A DNA stretch of 64,000 bases from Acephala macrosclerotiorum (Eukaryota > Ascomycota > Leotiomycetes > Helotiales > Mollisiaceae), in NCBI GenBank assembly GCA_014904845.1, contig MU119277.1, forward strand, positions 124,001 through 188,000, read 5' to 3'. Shown in pieces: positions 23,577-32,792 of the stretch. The position numbers and the translations under genes are program-made. The notes under the pieces are model-generated. The model was given only the letters and a program-made list of their open reading frames with translations, ran no database searches and was not told the origin of the DNA. Numbering within the stretch: the stretch's first letter is position 1; the number at the start of each line of letters is the position of its first letter.

Positions 23577-24612
23577 TCACTGCTTCCGCTTTCTTGGCAG
23601 CCCAGCTGCTCTCCTTGCTGCGACATCGCCTTCAGCCAACCATCTGCTGGCTTTGACCAATTGTACGACATTGATGAATTGCTTCATGCCCATAATTGGG
23701 AAGCTGATGCCAGCTATCACCCAAGGCACAAATGAATCCATCTTGTTCGCCCTTGCTAATTCCAATGCAGCCGCACTGTGTGGGTTCAAGAAAAGCGATG
23801 CTCCGGGTTGAGCAGGGCTTCCAGGCTGGAGAGATGCGCCTGTAGTTCCATTGTTCGTGACTTGTAAGAGGGACGGCGAGAGGAAGGGCGAGGAGAAGGA
23901 AAGGAGGTATAGGGCAATGAAGAATATTTCGTTCAAGGCGCAGAAAAGGAACAGAACCGTCTGAGCGCATCTGATTAGCCTACGATGCCAAATTTCCAAT
24001 AAGGGTATGTCCGTACCTTGTTTGTGTAATACAGATTCAAAATCCAACTCCTGCTCTTGTCGACGGCCTTATGACTCGTGTCTGATCCACCCATTGCCAA
24101 AGTCGCATACATATGAACGTAGTGGCTAGCCAAATCCAAGGAGATGAGGCCCTGGAAAACGATTGCCCATCTGGGAAAGGCTGAGCCCAAGAAGACCAGC
24201 AGACAGGCGGTGGTGCAACGATCAGTCACCATGTCCAAGACAGCTCCAAATCGTGTAGACTGTTCGAAGTATCGTGCGGCATATCCATCCAGAGCATCGA
24301 GTAAGCAGGAAACGCTGTAAAGTATGGAGCAGGTTCGCGGATGCAGAGGCATGTAGTATAAGGACGCGAATGCAAGGACGATTCGAGCATACCCTACAAT
24401 AGGTCAGCATAGTTCGCAGACGTCCAAGGCTTTCGGAAAATACCAATCAAGTTGGGCCAGAAAAGAAAAATGTTCTCAGGATAATTATCCTTGGCAGACC
24501 TGTGGGCCTTCCCATTCCCGTTCATGATGACTTGCTCCTGTCGAGGAGCTGGTGAAGGTGTCGCCGGCGAAGAAATGGCCGCTGCTTGCCTTCGGGTTCG
24601 CACACTCGACAT
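23577..24612 (-). CDS. PIS1: Phosphatidylinositol synthase (CDP-diacylglycerol-inositol 3-phosphatidyltransferase)
   Basis: ER membrane enzyme that joins CDP-diacylglycerol and myo-inositol to make phosphatidylinositol. ATG 24612 opens a cytosolic basic N-terminus (MSSVRTRRQAA) and the first exon ends in NYPENIFLFWPNLIG. The second exon carries the complete CDP-alcohol phosphotransferase signature DALDGYAAR followed after eight residues by GAVLDMVTD, so all catalytic Asp residues are present. YPxNIFLF..PNLIGY and the helix after the signature are typical of fungal Pis1. A third exon (TVLFLFCALNEIFFIALYLL) gives the last helices and ends in a basic GLPRKRKQ tail. Two introns, at about 24395-24445 and 23960-24015. 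An essential gene, expected single copy. Confidence 0.93.
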
Positions 24613-25965
24613 GATGCTGTGATCTTCCTCCTTTCGAAATCCTCCTTGTCCGCTGTCGCGTGTCTTGCTTTGGCTGACGAAAGTGGTTATTTGTAGGCTT
24701 TTGATTTGCTTTCGTCGGAACGTGGAGTTGGGACGGTCAAGCGGTGTCTCAAATGTCCCAGAAACGTAGAAATCGAATTAAAAGGTCGAAAGCAAGGTTA
24801 TCGTAAGCAGAAGTTTAAGGAGGGTGGTGAAGTTGGATCGCGTGTGACCATTGCTTGTCCTTATCGCTGAAAGAGGTGCTCAGAATTATTTGGCTCCGCC
24901 GGAGCATTCGGCAGCGGCCTAAAATCGGCAGGGGTGCTGCGTAATCTTCTGATTGACCACTTCTGTCCGTAACACCACAGGTATCACCACACCAAGAATC
25001 CTTCGCCTGATTGTTTGTATGCTTTGTTATAGTTTTTGAACTCGATTTGGAGGCGGCATTTGAGTTTCTCGAAGCTGTTTCATCTGAAACATGGCATGAT
25101 GTCAAGTGAATCACGTGCCAGCTCGAGGCTCATGTCCATATATAGTACCTAATTCTACGTTTGATAGAGGCTCAGATCAAAGCTTCTTACTTTCAAATGT
25201 GTTTCAGGTGCTCCTTTCTTTAATCATATATTGAAACAATGGTGGTGTGTCTTTTTCGGTATCCTTTTTCGCCGAGCCGAAACGATAGTGTGATATATCG
25301 TTCCTCAAGGGTTTCTTACTCCGATGACCTTTTGCGACATGGATGGTAGAACTGCCAGTTGGCGAAGGAACATTGATGCGCATCTCAGCACAGATAGCGA
25401 GCAAGGAGCGGGGTTCTTTCCTATTGCCCAATGCTGGCCCTTTTTCCTGCTATACATTGTTTGCACTGATAATCCATAAGCCTTCTTGTGCTACTTTATT
25501 TGAATTAGACGGAATCCTTCCAGATACGGCTGAGATCCCAGTTAGCTTGGCGGCTCTTTGAACAAATCCTGAAGCTTAGATACCGTACCTTCATCTTGAC
25601 ATTTTCTTACAAAAATGTAATTTCTTGCATTGTACAGATACGATCGTGAGGCTTCAAGCACTAAGAATGTGTAAGGTTATGGCAGAATTGCAGCCTTATG
25701 ACGTGGCAAGCAGTGTTACACAAACCACCGCCCAACTAACTGACTTGAGGGCCTTCCCCTCATCTCAACTTCGACTTTAACCCAACCCAGATGAGAAAGA
25801 AAAAAAAAAACTCTATTTGGTATCGTCAGATCAGGAAAACAATTAATCTACGTCCATTCCAGATCCTAGCGCGTCTCCGTCGTGCCAAACTTCTTCACTT
25901 GCCAAAGCAGGCTCCCAAGCCAAAACCTTCACCCTCGCACCATCACAGCCTCACCCACCACCAGC
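24613..25965. other. Intergenic, no gene seen
   Basis: Contains the PIS1 promoter and the promoter of the small membrane protein at 25966. Frames at 24815-25114 (-), 25204-25431 (-) and 25343-25561 (+) overlap and lack any recognisable feature. Confidence 0.45.
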
Positions 25966-26322
25966 ATGCCAATGAGAGAAGGCGCCGATCATGATCATGG
26001 CGACATCGGCATTCCCTTTATGATCCTCTTCATATGCGCCATAATAGCCTTCATTATCTACGAAGGAATAACCCATCCACTCAGCATGGAAATTCTTTGG
26101 GGCATCGTTCTAGGAATTGTCGTACTTCTCTCGATCATAGGTGGGATTTATTGGGGTTTGCAGAGATTCAAGATAATTCCTACGATGGCTGAGTGGTCAC
26201 AGGCTCTCAAGGAGAGGAAGGAAGCTCGGCGTGTGGAAGATTTGGAAAGGAGAAGAGTTGCGGCTGGGAATATTGATGTGGAGGCTATCACTGTTCCGGA
26301 AGAGATGCATTTGAGGAAGTGA
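25966..26322 (+). CDS. Small two-helix membrane protein, function unknown
   Basis: A 118-residue protein starting at ATG 25966 (MPMREGADHDHGD). Two hydrophobic helices (IPFMILFICAIIAFIIY and WGIVLGIVVLLSIIGGIYWG) are separated by a short loop and followed by a charged, probably helical, cytosolic tail (ALKERKEARRVEDLERRRVAA). There is an in-frame non-ATG extension upstream, which I did not use. No family is recognised. The next gene downstream in the same orientation has the same plan (two helices plus an arginine-rich tail) without clear sequence identity. Confidence 0.6.
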   Translation: MPMREGADHDHGDIGIPFMILFICAIIAFIIYEGITHPLSMEILWGIVLGIVVLLSIIGGIYWGLQRFKIIPTMAEWSQALKERKEARRVEDLERRRVAAGNIDVEAITVPEEMHLRK

Positions 26323-26766
26323 TGAGAGGGTGGGATAGGCCTGGTTGTCTCCTGTTTCCGATCTCAACTTGCTATGGTTTGAGACTGGAGTCGGGTTTTT
26401 TTTGGAGTTGATTTATTCTATTTCCAGTCTGACTTAGTATATGAGGGTTCAATAAAAGGGCAAGGCTGCGAGTCTGCGATGGTGGCAGGGCTCGGTGAGC
26501 GTACGGGTTCTACGCCCGACGAATTTAAGTCGACATATTATCACTCTTTCCTCGAGATGAATACGTTCAACTAATGTCAAGCAATTCAGATACAAGAACA
26601 ATAACTGTGACACCCTCTGTCCATGTTCGTCGCATCCTCAATTGTTTTCTACCTTAAAAGTCAAAGCGGCTCGAGGCACTCTTGGGTTTTGACACAACTC
26701 ATACAAGGCTCCACAGCCTCAACCTTGAGCACCCCTCAGTTTACATTCCACGCTTAGAAATTCGCC
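26323..26766. other. Short spacer between the two small membrane-protein genes
   Basis: Includes a T-rich stretch after the stop of the first gene; no coding signal. Confidence 0.45.
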
Positions 26767-27144
26767 ATGTCACTGTACAGATTCCTCCCACATCTTCTCC
26801 TCAGCATCCTCCTTACAACGACTGGCACTACCTTAACAACCTACTCAATTACCACCAGCTATTACCACCTCCGACGTCCCCTCGCTTCCGGAATCATCGG
26901 TGGAGTTGGAGGTCTCTTGATCTTGATAGGGCTTGGCTACGTGCTTTTCAGAATTATCCTTGTTCAGAGCTCCAAGACTCGCAGGAGAAACGAGAGACGA
27001 TCGCAGAGAAGCCGAAGAGTGAGAGGGCATGAGGCCGTTCGGCGTGATCGTGATCTCGAGATGGGAAGAGGATTTAGACAAGGACCTCCAAGACCAAGAC
27101 CGAGGTCAAGAGGTGGAAATGTAGCTGTTGAGGCGAGAGTGTAG
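26767..27144 (+). CDS. Small membrane protein with an arginine-rich tail, function unknown
   Basis: 125 residues from ATG 26767. A signal-like or first helix (FLPHLLLSILLTTTG) and a glycine-rich second helix (GIIGGVGGLLILIGLGYVLF) are followed by a strongly basic tail (SSKTRRRNERRSQRSRRVRG). The 3' end is uncertain: a GT could splice within GGNVAVEARV to reading frames that continue at 27132 onward, so the annotated stop may be intronic. No family recognised. Confidence 0.5.
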   Translation: MSLYRFLPHLLLSILLTTTGTTLTTYSITTSYYHLRRPLASGIIGGVGGLLILIGLGYVLFRIILVQSSKTRRRNERRSQRSRRVRGHEAVRRDRDLEMGRGFRQGPPRPRPRSRGGNVAVEARV

Positions 27145-27646
27145 GGCAGAGAGAGAACCTCGGATGCTTTGGAGGAATCATCGTCGCCTCGCTCGTCCAC
27201 AGCGTCTCACTCTCATTCCTAGATCTCTCCCGATTCAGCTCCGTCAAATTTAGCTACAACACTACAGAAGAAGAAGAATTCTATCGAAGGCTACAACTGG
27301 CGGGAAGGAAGTGGTGGAAAATTTATTGGAACTCCGTCAACACTACCCAAAGCGACTTAAAAAAGATGACACCTAAAAAAGAACAGGTATTATATCTAGA
27401 ATGACTGAAAACCGGCAGCGTGTAGGTGATTAGGTTGGAGAGTAGTTATGTCTTCTGGGAGGGGTTTGAGAGAGCGAGGAATGCGCATACGATGGAGGAG
27501 AGGTCTATGGCGTTGGAGATGCCTGGGCTACGTTCTTCGAAGATCCAGACGATTTCGAATATGCGAAGCCGTTGTTGGATAGGTTTGGAGAGAAGAAAGA
27601 CTTTGTTGAGGTTAATCGAGTGGTTGAAAAACTTGAGAATCTTTGA
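27132..27646 (+). CDS. Two candidate exons of an unrecognised gene (start unknown)
   Basis: A frame open from 27132 reads FGGIIVASLVHSVSLSF, then SYNTTEEEEFYRRLQLAGR and KIYWNSVNTTQSDLKKM. A GT at about 27386 and an AG just before 27475 join it in phase to SEECAYDGGEVYGVGDAW, FFEDPDDFEYAKPLLDRF and EVNRVVEKLENL, closing with TGA at 27644-27646. The composition of the second part is clearly protein-like, while the longer overlapping frame at 27426-27707 is not. No ATG fits, so it may be the 3' part of the preceding gene or a decayed gene. Confidence 0.35.
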
Positions 27647-28034
27647 CGGAATTCGTCGCCGAGAATTGATGCGGTTCGTTTTTCCAGAAGTTCATTCTTT
27701 CAACTGATACTTCGAGAAATATACGTCTAGAGCGAAAGGCAAAATTGGCGTGCAATGAGTAGTAAACACCAAGCCGACATGAAATGGACACTGCTTATTT
27801 CACTTCTCTGTCACTCACTTGTAAGATTCGAAAGCATGAAAAGACTTGCGTTGGAACCTAGTTTCTAGATATGTCTCATCAGGAGACCCAACTTCAGAAC
27901 TTGGTCATGACGCAAATGTTTTCAAAGCCAATAACGATACAATCCGAGCTATCCCAATGCTCCCTTGAACGACAGTATCACATCATCATAATCATCCCTC
28001 CTTCCTTGGGCTTCAAAAACAACCTTTCTTAACA

Positions 28035-29840
28035 TCACGAAATCCCAGCAGGCGAGTGATCTAAAGTTACTCGTCTCGGACCCAAGTAGTCCTGGCTAGA
28101 AGCGCCTCTCAAATAAGGTCCATAGCCTGGGTGCCTGCCATCATTCTGCATACTCTCATCGTCATATGTGTCAACACCACAGCACACAAAGCAGAGGCAG
28201 CTAGCCCAGGACTTGCACCATCTATCAACTTTGTTTCCTACTTTCCCAACAGCACACTTCCAGCAGAAGGGCTCTTCCAGTTGCGGCCCAATCGTCTGAG
28301 GCGTTGCGATACGTTGCACAGTCGATCCGGATGGGGATCTTAGACCGCCTGACATGAGATAGGCTGTGGATGAGAAAGATGTTGCGCGACTTCTTTCAAG
28401 ATCACCCGTGACCAGGCTTGTGGTGCTTGTTGCTGCCAGAACAGAAGTTCTGGGAGGCTTGGATGGACTGGGCGGCGTGATGGTTGGTGCTGGAGTGACA
28501 GTGACAACGGGCATAGGGCTGCTGGATGTGGCTTCCAAATGTTGCAAGAACTCACCACTAGCCGGAGTTGAACTTTGGGGTCCAAGGCTCATAGCCCAAG
28601 GGTTGAGAGTTTTGCGGCGTTTACGACGATGTGGACACCCTGTGGGTGAGAATTCGATACTGATTGGGCTCGCATGCATTGGGGGACTAGGGAACAACGG
28701 ATGTATAGCTAAAGTGCTTGTTGACTCTATAGCGGCTTGTAAATACAGTATCTCCGAATCTCTTGCTGTGGCGGAGGGTGTGAATCGAACACGTTGTAGC
28801 TTACGCCTCCCTTTCTTGGGACGGGGACGGGCCATCGCTGATGTGGATGCAGACCCGGAGCCTTGTGTAGGACCTGCTTGAATTGTTGACTTGACCTGTG
28901 CAATCGGAGCGTTGGCGAAAGGATGTTGATCGATGGGACCATAAGCGCTCCTTGGAGGTCGGAATCTAGGCGCCATTCGCCCTCTGACTGGTGCAGACAC
29001 GGCACGATTTCGCGGCTGTGTGCTTGATTGTGGCATGCGAGTCAAGAACGCAATTCTCGCTGTTCTCGTCGCTGGGAGCCCGAAGAATCTTTGGAATGCA
29101 TTTTGTTCAGGTCTCGTAGTAGCTGGACGTGGGGCGTTCTGAGCAGCTGTCCACGAAGGCATGCCATCAGGAGTAGGAGGTCGATCTGGTGGCGCTCGAA
29201 TGGGCTCCTTGGGTTCAGCGTAGACTTCGTTGATGGGTAGCTTGAATATCTCTCGTTCAATGGTGGAACATGCCTCGTGGTAAGACTGCTGAACTTTGAC
29301 GATATCGTCAAGGCTGAAAGATGCTTTTCGACGGGGACTCTTGGCTAGACTGAAGCTGTCACGGTGTCCTAGGAATGGGATACTAGGAATACCATCCGCT
29401 GACTTTGGACGACCCGCACGACTCGACGTCCTTGCGGTTCGAAGTGTGGTGAAGCTCTTCTGCTCTGTGATCGTCTCAAGAGGTGTGCCCCATCCATATC
29501 GAAACTCGATGTCGTCGATTGAATGTCCCCGCCCGTCAGAGAGCTTTCTGTTCTCGTCATTGTGTGCGGACCTAATGACAGTACCAGATCTGCGAGGAGG
29601 TATGTCGACAAGTTCGATTCTATTGCCACTTGAATCGCTGTTCGTGCCTGAAAAGTATACTGCTTCGTATATGGAATCGTGCGGACTAGGGTAGTCTTCG
29701 GAGGAATCGGCTCGGCGGATGAAGGAACTCTTGCGGCGAATTCGTTTCGGTACTGATAGAATTGGCGAGCTCGTTCTGGGTTGTAATGGCTCTCTCGATG
29801 TCCCAAGAGCATCTGGAACAATGCCTGTAGTCAATGCCAT
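28035..29840 (-). CDS. Large disordered fungal protein with a cysteine-rich C-terminal patch
   Basis: A single exon of 601 codons from ATG 29840 (MALTTGIVPDALG). Most of the sequence is Ser/Pro/Arg-rich and predicted disordered. It has islands of conservation-like sequence: IDDIEFRYGWGTPLETI, FSLDDIVKVQQSYHEACST and EQNAFQRFFGLPATRTARI. Near the C-terminus eight cysteines occur within about 35 residues (FCWKCAVGKVGNKVDRWCKS followed by CLCFVCCG), reminiscent of a palmitoylated or metal-binding patch. The length of open frame on one strand makes it a real gene, although an antisense frame of 171 codons overlaps it. Function unknown. Confidence 0.8.
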   Translation of the reverse strand: MALTTGIVPDALGTSREPLQPRTSSPILSVPKRIRRKSSFIRRADSSEDYPSPHDSIYEAVYFSGTNSDSSGNRIELVDIPPRRSGTVIRSAHNDENRKLSDGRGHSIDDIEFRYGWGTPLETITEQKSFTTLRTARTSSRAGRPKSADGIPSIPFLGHRDSFSLAKSPRRKASFSLDDIVKVQQSYHEACSTIEREIFKLPINEVYAEPKEPIRAPPDRPPTPDGMPSWTAAQNAPRPATTRPEQNAFQRFFGLPATRTARIAFLTRMPQSSTQPRNRAVSAPVRGRMAPRFRPPRSAYGPIDQHPFANAPIAQVKSTIQAGPTQGSGSASTSAMARPRPKKGRRKLQRVRFTPSATARDSEILYLQAAIESTSTLAIHPLFPSPPMHASPISIEFSPTGCPHRRKRRKTLNPWAMSLGPQSSTPASGEFLQHLEATSSSPMPVVTVTPAPTITPPSPSKPPRTSVLAATSTTSLVTGDLERSRATSFSSTAYLMSGGLRSPSGSTVQRIATPQTIGPQLEEPFCWKCAVGKVGNKVDRWCKSWASCLCFVCCGVDTYDDESMQNDGRHPGYGPYLRGASSQDYLGPRRVTLDHSPAGIS

Positions 29841-30235
29841 CGTTATATCCAAAGTTGCGCAGCGTTCAAAGAATGCTTGCGTTGAGAAGGGAATACACAG
29901 ACATAGTTGTAGCAGAAAAGTTTAAGCACGCAAGGAAACCGATAAAAGAATGCGCGTCCCCATGCTCTGTTAAATCATGCTTGACTAGGTAGGTGCAGTC
30001 ATCCTGCCTCGTTCCTTCCCCTTCTCGCCATGTTCGAAAAAAGCGACTCACCAAAGTACTAGAAATTCGGGGGCATTCATCCGGACGAGAATTCCGAGGC
30101 GAGCTATCAAATATTACCCTTTATGCTCATTCCCAATGCCCCACCAATTTCTGGAAAATGACGCTTTTTTCGCACATCGGGGGCTTCCAGAACGCCATCG
30201 CTATGATACAATATACTAAGAAAATCTGCCACCTT
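29841..30235. other. Spacer between two minus-strand genes
   Basis: Promoter of the disordered-protein gene and the 3' flank of TFB1; nothing else seen. Confidence 0.45.
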
Positions 30236-32194
30236 TCACGAAATATCCACACCCTCTGCAGCCAATGCCTTCCTATATTCCTTTGTTGCTTTTGAGAGGG
30301 CCCTGATGGTTGGTTCCATCATTTCTCTCACGACCTTCTCTCCGCCACCAACAGAATTTGGGTTCCACTGCATCTTCTTTCCAGACGATGCATACACATC
30401 TCTAATGTGTTGCTTCTGCTTTCGTATAATTTCATCTCTTTCCTTCTCTGCATCGGCGGCCACAGCGTTGATTCTATCTAGAGCTCTGTCTAGCGTCTCA
30501 ACCATTCTTGCAAGCTCGCCTGCTCGATCCGGGTCACCAGAAACAAAGACAAGCCAGAAGTGATGGAGAAACTCAGTCGTGGTCGCTTGCGTCAATGTCA
30601 GTCTGTCGAACAATTTTTGCGACAACCCAGAAAGTGATGATTGAGCACTGGAGCCTTCAAGTTGCAGGCGTCGAGCAGCAATGCCTTCTAATATTTGTTT
30701 CTGGGCATCTGCAAGACTCGACTTGCTACCGACATGACCCACTTTCTCTTCCTCGTCCTCGCTGTCGCTATCGTCTAAAACACCGATAGCAGTTCGCAAG
30801 TCTAGGCCCCCATCGTTGTCGCTGTCCATAAGAGTTGGATCGATGTCCGTCTGTAAGCTAAACAACACTTCTGAAGGTACTTGTTTCGCATATAATGCTG
30901 CCTCAGCAGATATAGCTGACTTTTCATTCGAGAAGAACCTACTTTGCTCCTTGATGTTAAGCATGATTCGGTTCTCTTCTTCGTCGCCCTGTAGATCTCG
31001 GAGAGCAAGCTCGTTGAAGGTCGCTTCATCCATTCCAATTGGAGCCGCTGGATCGATGTCGGATGGGGCAACATGAGCCATGATCTTCTCACTCAGACTG
31101 TTGAGGGTTCGGATTATAGGTACTTTGGTCGTTGATCCTGGTCGCATCGTGAAATCTTTTCGGTTACCACTTTTCGCGCCTCCCTGATTTTCTTCGTTTC
31201 CCTCGAGATCAATCATATGTGGGATATGTGCTGTGAGTAGTCTCCGACTAAGACCATCATCGTTGTCGGCATTCAGATATCTGTCGAAGGTAGGATCCGT
31301 ACTATCGGTTTCCAAGATGCGTTCTCCTTTGAGCTTCTTGAACAAGCGACTCAAGAAAAATCTAGACCAGAACTCAGACTCATTGAGTTTTGGAACGTTC
31401 TCATCGTATACCCGCTTGACTAGTGGATGCTGACTGAATATCAATTGGACTTGCTCCGCGCTGATATTCAACTTAAGCTCCCCATCGACCCGGCGTGGCT
31501 TTACTGCAGAGAGAACGTTGTACGAGCCTCGCTTTTGATTCGACTCGACGGCATGTGCCCGTAGGATGTTGGTTCGTGTCGACCAAAATTGAGAGTTAAA
31601 CTGCGAGTCCGTGATGGTGTCGGGCTTCGTCCGTCTCGACTCCATGTAAGTCCGATGCAATGCAGGATCTTTCTTCATGAGTGATTGCTGTAGCTCTATA
31701 TCCAACTTCAGCTGGGCATCATCGTACCACGTTAGTGCGCTGGTAGTGGGCCTTGAAGTGACAGCGCTAGCCATAGCCATCGCTGCTGATGCTGGGGCAG
31801 CACCGTTCGGTTTTGGAACGGTAGCGTCGTTGGCTTTCGCGGCTGTGATGAGGTTCGTCAAGAGGTCCTTGACAGCATTCGCTTCTCCTCGGGGATTTGA
31901 AGGAGAATTGAAATGGAATAGATGTGTGACTGCCTCGGGCGCATCAGGTGATTTCTCGAAGATCTTCAGCATCACCTTGGCTGCGGATTCAGGGGTCTGT
32001 TGCAGATCTATATGAAGTCAGTTACCTAGGCTGGGCATACGATCCTGCAACATACTGGTGATATCTGCAACCGCGATGGCGACCCCCTTTTCCGCCCCGA
32101 GGGGTTGCCATAGAATCGACTTTTGGTCTTTCGAAATAGTCAAAGTCCCATCTTTCTTTTTGTAGGCTGCGAGCCCTTTGACTGATGGCGCCAT
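30236..32194 (-). CDS. TFB1: TFIIH core subunit Tfb1 (p62 homologue)
   Basis: Subunit of the general transcription and nucleotide-excision-repair factor TFIIH; it contacts activators through a PH domain and scaffolds the core. Exon 1 (32194 to about 32051) begins MAPSVKGLAAYKKKDGTLTI, the PH domain, and splices at ACC-A/GTATGT to NLQQTPESAAKVMLKIFEK. Two BSD domains follow, the first around WYDDAQLKLDIELQQSLM to FNSQFWSTR and the second around LIFSQHPLVKRVYDENVP to EFWSRFFLSRLFKK. A C-terminal region contains TTEFLHHFWLVFVSGDPDRA and ends at EGVDIS. About 626 residues, normal for Pezizomycotina. It is divergent from the 2-oxoglutarate dehydrogenase gene. Confidence 0.94.
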
Positions 32195-32792
32195 CTCTCA
32201 AGGTTGAGTGTGTGATGAGTCTATCATTTGGGAGAGTAGACAGCTCCTTCGAGGAGCTTTGGAAAGGAGCTCGATCTCGAGGCAACCGGCCCGGTGTGGA
32301 ATTTAATTGCTCATGTGTCTTCGTGCCGCAACTCCAAACGCTGATATATCCCCTTATAGTATGTTCTCTGCGGAAACACAAGCCACGTTAGATCTCCTGC
32401 TATCCTACAATATCAAAGGAGAGTTGTGCTGATATGTGTCTGAAGTTCAGCCTGTGTGAAGAAGGTCGCGTCGTCGACTCTTTTGGCTGACATAACACAT
32501 TTTCTGCCATTTACACCGCCCTCGTGACTTAGCGCATCTAATTTTCACGATGAGCTCGGCGGCCAATCAACACCTCGCGGGTTCCCCGGCCCCCTGTCAT
32601 GCGGACGGTTTCGCAACGCCCAGATTTGCCGTCACTCTGTCCGTTCTGAGATTCTTGTTACGCATTCAAAAAGAAGACTTACTCCGCCCTTCCTTTGCCT
32701 CTCTCCAAGTCAATTCCACTGCTATAGGTGGCATCGTCTTGGCCTTAAGCACGTTGATCGTTCCTCAATCCTTTCCTGTATTTTAGAGCACA
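32195..32792. promoter_or_regulatory. Bidirectional promoter region of TFB1 and the 2-oxoglutarate dehydrogenase gene
   Basis: 598 bp between two divergent start codons. A short plus-strand frame at 32550-32786 is within the 5' leader of the dehydrogenase gene and could be an upstream frame. No defined binding site was identified. Confidence 0.45.

Noticed and set aside
28366..28881. 171-codon plus-strand open frame
   Set aside because: Antisense to the 601-codon disordered protein; no ordered domain and no splice partners.
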